Below are positions 1 to 5,021 of a stretch of 9,379 nucleotides of DNA, piece after piece. The translations under genes were made by a program, and so were the position numbers. The stretch is from Sphingomonadales bacterium. Its GTDB lineage: Bacteria > Pseudomonadota > Alphaproteobacteria > Sphingomonadales > Sphingomonadaceae. The notes under the pieces were generated by a model. That model saw only the letters and a program-made list of their open reading frames with translations. It did no database searches and had not been told where the DNA came from. The stretch is from assembly GCA_028868335.1 (NCBI GenBank), contig JAGWUU010000118.1, positions 1-9,379 of the forward strand, given 5' to 3'. Numbering within the stretch: the stretch's first letter is position 1; each line of letters begins with the position of its first letter.

Positions 1-245
1 GGCAGCTGGGCAGCGATCAGGAACGAAACAATGGCGATCGTTAGATCCTTGAATGCCTCAAGCGTGCTGGCCGTGACGTTGTCGACGTGGAAATAGCCGA
101 TCGACTGGAGGATCACCGTGCCGACACTGTTCAGCAGAATGGCAAAGACCGCATAGCCGAAGCCCAGCGCCAGCTTTGCCGCCAATCCCGCCTCGCCGGT
201 GCCGAGTACCACGTCCTGATCGGCAATGCCGCCCACAGCAGCCAT
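1..245 (-). CDS. MFS-type sugar transporter, N-terminal part (gene runs off the window)
   Basis: The first 81 codons are present; the rest lies left of the window. The ATG at 245-243 is preceded by a strong GGGAGGG ribosome site about 7 nt upstream, which fixes the start. Residues 1-22 are a short hydrophilic cytoplasmic leader, about 26-46 form a first membrane segment (ALGFGYAVFAILLNSVGTVI), and a second begins near residue 69. The stretch NSVGTVILQSI followed by LEAFKDL resembles sugar-linked MFS permeases of sphingomonads; this is pattern recall, not a search. The gene is divergent from an alpha-glucosidase that has no signal peptide, which fits import of an intact alpha-glucoside (maltose, sucrose or similar) for cytoplasmic hydrolysis. 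The substrate is inferred from context only. The overlapping frame at 58-333 was not chosen because it lacks membrane segments and family resemblance. Confidence 0.72.
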   Translation of the reverse strand, partial: MAAVGGIADQDVVLGTGEAGLAAKLALGFGYAVFAILLNSVGTVILQSIGYFHVDNVTASTLEAFKDLTIAIVSFLIAAQL

Positions 246-279
246 CAAATTCCCTCCCGCGATTCGTTGTCGAATGTCC

Positions 280-309
280 TTGCACTTCGATTAGCATGTC
301 GTTTATGAA
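280..309 (+). promoter_or_regulatory. Candidate sigma70-type promoter of the alpha-glucosidase gene
   Basis: A TTGCAC -35 hexamer (280-285) is followed, after 18 bp, by TATGAA (304-309), or after 17 bp by TTATGA. The -10 element lies inside the left arm of the 300-325 palindrome, so a bound regulator would block it. The inferred transcription start is near 316, giving a leader of about 80 nt to the ATG at 396. This is a motif match only; the -10 is imperfect. Confidence 0.45.
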
Positions 310-325
310 ATGCATATCATAAACG
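300..325. promoter_or_regulatory. 26-bp palindromic operator candidate
   Basis: Arms CGTTTATGA (300-308) and TCATAAACG (317-325) are exact inverted repeats. The centre ATGCAT (310-315) is itself a palindrome. Only the A/A pair at 309 and 316 breaks perfect twofold symmetry. It sits across the -10 elements of both divergent promoter candidates. The length and symmetry fit a dimeric repressor or activator. The GC-step centre lacks the CG centre usual for many LacI-family operators, so I do not assign a regulator family. No regulator gene lies next to it in this window. Confidence 0.65.
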
Positions 326-330
326 TGCAA
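302..330 (-). promoter_or_regulatory. Candidate sigma70-type promoter of the MFS transporter gene
   Basis: On the minus strand TTGCAC (330-325) is followed after 17 bp by CATAAA (307-302). The inferred start is near 295, about 50 nt before the ATG at 245. The -35 touches the right arm of the 300-325 palindrome and the -10 lies in its left arm. The geometry mirrors the plus-strand promoter, which strengthens both calls. No start-site data are available. Confidence 0.42.
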
Positions 331-377
331 CAAGCGATCCTGACGAACCCGTCGGGGTGCGGCATGGCAGGATTTCT

Positions 378-386
378 GGGAAGGAG
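378..386 (+). promoter_or_regulatory. Ribosome binding site deciding the alpha-glucosidase start
   Basis: GGGAAGGAG stands 9 nt before the ATG at 396. It lies inside the reading frame opened by the upstream GTG at 357, which has no comparable site, so translation most likely begins at 396. Confidence 0.75.
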
Positions 387-395
387 CATAGCGGA

Positions 396-1982
396 ATGAG
401 CGAGTGGTGGCGCGGTGGAGTGATCTACCAGGTCTATCCGCGCAGCTTCTGCGATTCGGATGGCGATGGGGTCGGCGATCTGCCGGGCATCGTCTCGCGC
501 CTCGATTACCTTGCCGATCTGGGCGTGGACGGGGTGTGGGTTTCTCCGTTCTTCAAGTCACCTATGCGCGACTTCGGCTACGACATCTCGGACTATTGCG
601 ACGTCGATCCGACCTTTGGCACCCTCGCAGATTTTGATGCCCTTCTCGCCGGGGCACACGAACATGACCTCAAGCTGGTGATCGACCAGGTCTATTCGCA
701 CACCTCAGACCAGCATCCCTGGTTCAAGGAAAGCCGTTCCTCACGCGATAATCCCAAGGCGGACTGGTATGTATGGGCAGATGCGCGGCCTGACGGCGGC
801 CCTCCCAACAACTGGATCTCGCTGTTCGGCGGGCAGGCGTGGTCGTGGGATTCGCGGCGCAGGCAATACTACATGCACAATTTCCTGTCCGAGCAGCCGG
901 ACCTCAACTTCCATAATCCCGCAGTGCGCGAGGCGATCCTGAACGTCGCGCGGTTCTGGTTGGCTCGCGGTGTCGACGGATTCCGGCTTGATGTCGCCAA
1001 CTTCTACTTCTGTGACCCGCAACTGCGTTCCAACCCGCCCAAGTCGGAGCACGGCGGTTTTGCCCGCCCCTATTGGCACCAACGCCATCTCCACGACCGT
1101 TCGCAGCCGGAAAACCTCGACTTCATGAGTGAGTTGCGCAGTGAGGTTGACCGACACGGCGAGTTGATGACCGTGGCCGAGATCGGCAGTGATTCCTACA
1201 TCGCCCGCTCGATAGAATATACCGAGCCAGGGCGGCTGCACACCGCCTACAACTTCATGCTGCTGGAAAATGGCCCGCTGACCGCCGCGCTGATCCGCGA
1301 CGCGCTGGAGAGTTGGACCAGCGAAACCGCTTGGCCAAGCTGGTCGTTCTCGAACCACGATGTCTTGCGTTCACGCACCCGCTGGGGCGGCGAGGACGCG
1401 GGGGATGCTTTCGCCCAATTGCTGATGGGCCTGCTGCTGTGCCTGCGCGGCACAATCTTCATCTATCAGGGCGAGGAACTGGGCCTGCCGCAAGCCGACG
1501 TGCCGTTCGAGCGTTTGCAAGACCCCGAAGGCATCCGCTTCTGGCCGGACAGCCTTGGCCGTGACGGTTGCCGCACGCCCATACCGTGGCAGGGCGATCA
1601 GCCCAACGCCGGATTCTCGGCGACAGAGCCGTGGCTTCCGGTCGACAGACGCCACCATGCGTTGGCGGTCGATCGGCAAGAATCCGATCCGGTGTCCACG
1701 CTGGCCCATACGCGCCGGTTCGTCGCCTTCCGCAAGGCGCATCCGGCGTTGCGGCTTGGCTCCATCACCTTCATCGACGCGCCTGAACCGATTCTCGCTT
1801 TCCGCCGCGAGGACAAAGACAGCGGCGAAATGCTGCTTTGCCTGTTCAACCTGGGTTCGGCGGAACAGCGTTTCACCTTGCCGACGGGCACCTGGACCGA
1901 TTGCGACTACGGGATGCCCGGCCGGGTGGAGAGTGGTGATGCGATCCTGCCGCCTTGGGGCGGGCTGGTGGTGCGTGGCTGA
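396..1982 (+). CDS. Alpha-glucosidase, glycoside hydrolase family 13 (GH13_23-like)
   Basis: A cytoplasmic enzyme that releases glucose from alpha-linked oligosaccharides such as maltose or sucrose; no signal peptide is visible. The product is 528 residues, normal for the family. It begins with the beta-1 signature VIYQVYPRSF and an Asp-rich metal-site loop (about residues 20-28). The (beta/alpha)8 barrel follows, and a beta-sandwich domain C ends the protein. Catalytic residues are visible: nucleophile D199 in GVDGFRLDVANF, acid/base E262 in TVAEIGSD, and D322 in FSNHD. The nucleophile region followed by NFYF closely resembles GH13_23 enzymes such as the Halomonas HaG alpha-glucosidase. The ATG at 396 is chosen over the in-frame GTG at 357 because GGGAAGGAG (378-386) lies 9 nt before it and MSEWWRGGVIYQVYPR is the usual N-terminus. 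It is divergent from a sugar permease, its likely partner. Exact substrate is not settled by sequence. Confidence 0.95.
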   Translation: MSEWWRGGVIYQVYPRSFCDSDGDGVGDLPGIVSRLDYLADLGVDGVWVSPFFKSPMRDFGYDISDYCDVDPTFGTLADFDALLAGAHEHDLKLVIDQVYSHTSDQHPWFKESRSSRDNPKADWYVWADARPDGGPPNNWISLFGGQAWSWDSRRRQYYMHNFLSEQPDLNFHNPAVREAILNVARFWLARGVDGFRLDVANFYFCDPQLRSNPPKSEHGGFARPYWHQRHLHDRSQPENLDFMSELRSEVDRHGELMTVAEIGSDSYIARSIEYTEPGRLHTAYNFMLLENGPLTAALIRDALESWTSETAWPSWSFSNHDVLRSRTRWGGEDAGDAFAQLLMGLLLCLRGTIFIYQGEELGLPQADVPFERLQDPEGIRFWPDSLGRDGCRTPIPWQGDQPNAGFSATEPWLPVDRRHHALAVDRQESDPVSTLAHTRRFVAFRKAHPALRLGSITFIDAPEPILAFRREDKDSGEMLLCLFNLGSAEQRFTLPTGTWTDCDYGMPGRVESGDAILPPWGGLVVRG

Positions 1983-2074
1983 AATGGCCATTGCTTCCGC
2001 AAACCGCGCGCGCTCAAGAGGCCGTTGCTCGACGTCTCGGCCAAGACGACCGCGAAAGCCCTTGCCGCGCTGAT
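1983..2074. other. Short convergent gap between alpha-glucosidase and MerR genes
   Basis: Both flanking genes end here. A short inverted repeat GGCCG (2020-2024) / CGGCC (2038-2042) has a 13-nt loop and no T-run on either strand, so it does not qualify as an intrinsic terminator. Nothing else was recognised. Confidence 0.5.
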
Positions 2075-2488
2075 CTAGCCGCCTGCCTCGACCAGCATCC
2101 GAGCCATCACGCGGCGAGCGTTGTCCTTGCAGGCCATGTCGCCGGGCTTGGACTCGATCTCGGCGATCAGCCCAAGAATCTGCGCCTTGCTGCGGCCCAG
2201 CCGCGTCTCGAGCGCCGTGATTTCATCCACCTTGGCCTTGAGGGCATCAAGCAGACCTTCGTGCTGCCATTGATCGAGGTCGGATGGCACCATTCGCCGG
2301 ATTTCATCGAGACTGAAGCCCGCGTTCTGCGCGGTGTCGATCAGGTTGAGCACGACCAGCGCCTCGGGCGGATAGGTGCGGTAGCCATTCGAGCGGCGAT
2401 CGACCAGCTTGAGCAGGCCGATCCGCTCATAGAATCGGATGCGTGATGGAGTCTGCCCGCTGCGTTTCGCCAGATCGCCGATCTTCAT
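2075..2488 (-). CDS. MerR-family transcriptional regulator
   Basis: A 137-residue DNA-binding regulator. The N-terminal winged helix-turn-helix (MKIGDLAKRSGQTPSRIRFYE, about residues 1-38) and the wing (NGYRTY, 34-39) are characteristic of MerR. A helical segment at about 80-112 is the expected dimerisation coiled coil. The only cysteine is C120, so a multi-Cys metal site or a SoxR-type [2Fe-2S] cluster is unlikely; an organic effector is more plausible. The ATG at 2488 is chosen because GAGGA lies 7 nt upstream and the MerR fold starts there. The in-frame ATG at 2542 would place 18 extra residues over the -10 box of the divergent gene. It lies back-to-back with an Old Yellow Enzyme-type reductase and shares a MerR-type operator with it, so that gene is its probable target, along with itself. 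It is convergent with the alpha-glucosidase; the 92-bp gap between their stops holds nothing I recognise. Confidence 0.9.
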   Translation of the reverse strand: MKIGDLAKRSGQTPSRIRFYERIGLLKLVDRRSNGYRTYPPEALVVLNLIDTAQNAGFSLDEIRRMVPSDLDQWQHEGLLDALKAKVDEITALETRLGRSKAQILGLIAEIESKPGDMACKDNARRVMARMLVEAGG

Positions 2489-2511
2489 GTCCGGGTCCTC
2501 GAATTTTCCGC

Positions 2512-2542
2512 TTGACCTTAAACTTAGCTTAAAGGTTAGCAT
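2512..2542 (+). promoter_or_regulatory. MerR-type promoter/operator for the oxidoreductase gene
   Basis: TTGACC (2512-2517) and TAGCAT (2537-2542) are separated by 19 bp, the over-long spacing typical of promoters that MerR proteins activate by distorting DNA. The spacer region carries an imperfect dyad, ACCTT-AA (2515-2522) against TT-AAGGT (2529-2536). The inferred start is near 2549, just ahead of the GGAGG site at 2562. Spacer length, dyad position and adjacent merR gene agree. Confidence 0.8.
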
Positions 2543-2549
2543 CGGTCAA
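2521..2549 (-). promoter_or_regulatory. Candidate promoter of the MerR regulator gene, overlapping the operator
   Basis: On the minus strand TTGACC (2549-2544) is followed after a normal 17-bp spacer by TAAGTT (2526-2521), a weak -10. It lies over the same dyad as the divergent promoter, so the regulator would be expected to control its own synthesis. This is a motif-level call. Confidence 0.45.
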
Positions 2550-2572
2550 ATTCCCGGATTCGGAGGTTGTAG

Positions 2573-3808
2573 ATGTCGCTGTTTTCCCCGCTGCTTTTGC
2601 CCAATGGTTCGACCGTTCCCAACCGCATCGCCAAGGCGGCGATGGAAGAGAACATGGCCGATGGCGATCACGCGCCATCCGCCGATCTGCTCCGACTTTA
2701 TCGCGCCTGGGCGCAAGGCGGGACGGGCCTGATCATCACCGGCAACGTCATGGTGGATGGAAGGGCGATGACCGGCCCGGCGGGCGTAGTGCTGGAGAAC
2801 GATCGCTTCCTTGACCGCTTTCGCGGCTGGGCGGATGTCGCTCGTGCCGACGGCGCGCAGGTGTGGATGCAGATCAACCATCCCGGACGACAGATGCCCG
2901 CCGGGATGGGACAGGAAACGGTCGCGCCGTCGGCAATCGCCCTCGATCTAGGCGCGCAGTCGAAGCAGTTTCCGATGCCGCGCGAAATGACCGAGGGGGA
3001 GATCGTCAACGTCACGCAGCGCTTCGTCACCACTGCCGTCCTGGCCGAGCGGGCAGGGTTTCATGGGGTAGAGATTCACGCAGCGCACGGCTACCTGCTC
3101 AGCCAGTTCCTTTCGCCGTTGTCGAACCGGCGAACGGACCGCTGGGGCGGAAGCCTCGAAAACCGGGCGCGACTGTTGCTTGATGTCGTGCGCGGTATTC
3201 GCGCCGCGGTGACGCCCGGCTTCGCCGTGGCGGTAAAGATCAACTCGGCCGACTTCCAGCGTGGCGGGTTCTCGCCCGAGGATGCCCGCGCCGTGGTCGC
3301 CATGCTAGGGCCACTTGGGGTTGACCTGGTCGAACTGTCGGGCGGCAGTTACGAGGCCCCGGCTATGATGGGTACCTCGCGCGACGAACGCACCCTGGCG
3401 CGCGAGGCCTATTTCCTCGAATTTGCGCGCGAGATTGCCGGGGTGGCGACCATGCCCTTGATGGTGACAGGCGGGATTCGCCGCCGCGCCATAGCCGAAC
3501 AGGTGGTGGGCAGCGGCGTGGCCATGGCGGGGATCGCTACCGCCCTTGCCATCGACCCCGAACTGCCCAAAAAGTGGCGCGCCGGAAGCGATGATGCCCC
3601 TGCGATCAAGCCGATCACCTGGAAGAACAAGCCGGTCGCATCGGTCGCCCACATGGCGACGGTCCGTTACCAGCTTGGTCGGCTCAGTGAGCAGCGCCGC
3701 ACCGCGCCCGACGTCTCGCCGGTCTGGGCGCTGATCGTCTCGCAACTCCACACCCGGCGCAGCACCCGCGCCTACAAGCGGTGGATGGAACGGCGGCGCG
3801 CGGCGTGA
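2573..3808 (+). CDS. NADH:flavin oxidoreductase, Old Yellow Enzyme family
   Basis: An FMN-dependent ene-reductase-type enzyme of 411 residues, soluble, with no signal peptide. It starts like the family (SLFSPLLLPNG, then VPNRIAKAAM). Q100 in the WMQINHPGRQ strand is the flavin-contacting position. EIHAAHGYLLSQF carries H169 and H172 (substrate-binding pair) and Y174 (proton donor), followed by the conserved LSPLSNRRTDRWGGSLENR. TGGIR (299-303) is the phosphate-binding turn. The Cys near residue 26 typical of YqjM-type members is absent (AAMEEN), and K222 stands where many members have Arg. The last 70 or so residues extend past the barrel but lack the Cys-rich 4Fe-4S motif and second flavin domain of 2,4-dienoyl-CoA reductases. 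The start has GGAGG 6 nt upstream. The gene is probably induced by the divergent MerR protein. The natural substrate, probably an activated alkene, quinone or nitro compound, cannot be read from sequence. Confidence 0.92.
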   Translation: MSLFSPLLLPNGSTVPNRIAKAAMEENMADGDHAPSADLLRLYRAWAQGGTGLIITGNVMVDGRAMTGPAGVVLENDRFLDRFRGWADVARADGAQVWMQINHPGRQMPAGMGQETVAPSAIALDLGAQSKQFPMPREMTEGEIVNVTQRFVTTAVLAERAGFHGVEIHAAHGYLLSQFLSPLSNRRTDRWGGSLENRARLLLDVVRGIRAAVTPGFAVAVKINSADFQRGGFSPEDARAVVAMLGPLGVDLVELSGGSYEAPAMMGTSRDERTLAREAYFLEFAREIAGVATMPLMVTGGIRRRAIAEQVVGSGVAMAGIATALAIDPELPKKWRAGSDDAPAIKPITWKNKPVASVAHMATVRYQLGRLSEQRRTAPDVSPVWALIVSQLHTRRSTRAYKRWMERRRAA

Positions 3809-3815
3809 TCGGTGC

Positions 3816-5021
3816 CTAGCGGACTGGCTCCAATCGAACATCGCTGAAACGCAGGTTGTTGACTTCGCCCTTGGTCGCGAACCCGATCCAGCGGGCCGGG
3901 CAGGCAGTATCCATGGACAGGTTCGCTTGCCAGCGGTGGCTGGCTGCATCGAACTGCGGCGCAATCCAGTCCGATGGGTCGGGCTTGCAGGAGAATCCCA
4001 CCACGATTCCATCGGCAGGCGTACCGTCGGCCTTTTCAGCCTTCCATGTCAGGCGGTAACGTCCCGCTGGCAGAAGCAACAATTGGCGTAACATCATTTC
4101 GGGCCGACTTGCCGTGCTGTCGAGAACCAGAGCCCGACCTCTCGAAACGGGGTCCGGCTCGAATACTGCACTGGCGTCGCTGCGACCGATAAAGGTCCAG
4201 GCGAATTCGCTTTCAGTCTGGTTCAATTGAGCGGCCGCGAAGTTGCCGTCAAAGAGCAGTGATTGTGCGGCAGCGGGGCAATGGCCTCGCCAAAGCCGGG
4301 CCGCATCGGCGACCTGGTTTTCTGCGATCAGCGACGACACTGTTGGGCCGATCACCGCACAGCCGACAGGCTTTCCGCGCTGGGCGACTTCATTGAGGAC
4401 AGCAGTGCGCTGGGCTAGCCGATCTGGCGGCAGGTCGTGAACTGCCATCGCGTAGGGGCGCAGCCACGGCGGCGCAGTCGCAAGGCGATCAGCCAGGGCT
4501 GATCGGCCAGGCGCACTACGCTCGAACGGATCGAACAACTGGTGCTGGTCAAGCACGCCGGGGTTCTGCCGGGCAAGGGCATCCAGCCGCAGGGCCGCGA
4601 CACGATAGTCTCCAACCTCCAACGCGCGGCCAAGCATGTAGATTTGCGTATAGGCAACCCGCCAGCCAAGTCGGGCGGCAACGCGAAATGCGCGCTCCGC
4701 CCCTACACGATCGCCGGTCGCATAGCGTGCTGCACCAAGCAGCGCGGTGCTTGTTGGATCAAGTGGAGCATTGGTCACCGCGGCTTCGCTCAGTCGGAGC
4801 GCCGACGTGCCATCGCCCTTTGCCAACGCTTCGCGCGTTGAAGCGCGCAGAGCCTCGGACGATAACAGGGACGGGACCTGGCGCGCCAGGTCGGGCCGCG
4901 TTTCGGTCGCGCGATCCAGCCCACTGCCCACCGCAAGCCAGGCATAAGCAGCAAGGGCGAAACCAAGGGCCAGGCCGATCGCCAAGCGACGCGAGGTTGC
5001 GCTGGCAACTGCCACGATCAA
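3816..5021 (-). CDS. Membrane-anchored helical-repeat protein with C-terminal beta domain, last gene of the polysaccharide operon (function unknown)
   Basis: I do not recognise an assigned function. The 401-residue product has RR at 11-12 and one membrane segment (about 13-31), so the bulk should be periplasmic. Residues about 52-160 look like TPR-type helical pairs (for example ALAKGDGTSALRLSEAAV and TALLGAARYATGDRVGAERAF). Residues about 255-401 are beta-rich with spaced aromatics (W276, W326, W352, W364), LLLLPAGRYRLTWKAE, and a cysteine pair C345/C374 that could form a disulfide; the pattern suggests a jelly-roll, carbohydrate-binding-like fold. The chosen start is TTG (5021-5019), whose TTGA overlaps the stop of the tyrosine kinase gene; AGAAGGA lies 6 nt upstream. 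A GTG at 5015 is the alternative. The overlap implies translational coupling with the kinase. A role as scaffold or polymer-binding accessory of the secretion machine is inference. Confidence 0.85.
   Translation of the reverse strand: MIVAVASATSRRLAIGLALGFALAAYAWLAVGSGLDRATETRPDLARQVPSLLSSEALRASTREALAKGDGTSALRLSEAAVTNAPLDPTSTALLGAARYATGDRVGAERAFRVAARLGWRVAYTQIYMLGRALEVGDYRVAALRLDALARQNPGVLDQHQLFDPFERSAPGRSALADRLATAPPWLRPYAMAVHDLPPDRLAQRTAVLNEVAQRGKPVGCAVIGPTVSSLIAENQVADAARLWRGHCPAAAQSLLFDGNFAAAQLNQTESEFAWTFIGRSDASAVFEPDPVSRGRALVLDSTASRPEMMLRQLLLLPAGRYRLTWKAEKADGTPADGIVVGFSCKPDPSDWIAPQFDAASHRWQANLSMDTACPARWIGFATKGEVNNLRFSDVRLEPVR

Larger units (their letters stand above)
246..395. promoter_or_regulatory. 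Divergent intergenic control region between transporter and alpha-glucosidase
   Basis: This 150-bp space separates two genes read in opposite directions. It is AT-richer in its middle (about 286-324) than the surrounding coding DNA. It holds a near-perfect 26-bp palindrome (300-325) and a TTGCAC hexamer on each strand at -35-like positions (280-285 on plus, 330-325 on minus). The ribosome sites of both genes lie at its edges. I saw no small ORF with coding character. Confidence 0.7.

Noticed and set aside
741..1991. Two long minus-strand frames (741-1358 and 1371-1991, about 205 codons each) opposite the alpha-glucosidase gene
   Set aside because: The plus-strand enzyme has all catalytic motifs across this span. 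The minus frames have no recognisable domain and are the usual antisense open frames of GC-rich coding DNA.
2020..2042. Inverted repeat GGCCG/CGGCC as a bidirectional terminator
   Set aside because: Five-bp stem, 13-nt loop and no T-run on either strand.
1983..2077. Open frame after the alpha-glucosidase TGA, in frame for 31 codons, ending in VSAKTTAKALAALI
   Set aside because: It looks protein-like, and a readthrough or gene remnant was considered. The enzyme already ends at a normal domain C terminus, there is no start or ribosome site, and 31 open codons are expected by chance in GC-rich DNA.
2489..2542. N-terminal extension of the MerR protein to the ATG at 2542
   Set aside because: It would put coding sequence over the operator and the -10 of the divergent gene, while the ATG at 2488 has its own ribosome site and the normal MerR N-terminus.
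3305..4012. Minus-strand frame of 235 codons spanning the oxidoreductase 3' end and the operon end
   Set aside because: It overlaps conserved OYE coding sequence and another well-supported gene in a different frame; its composition (Arg, Pro, His rich) is typical of a shadow frame.
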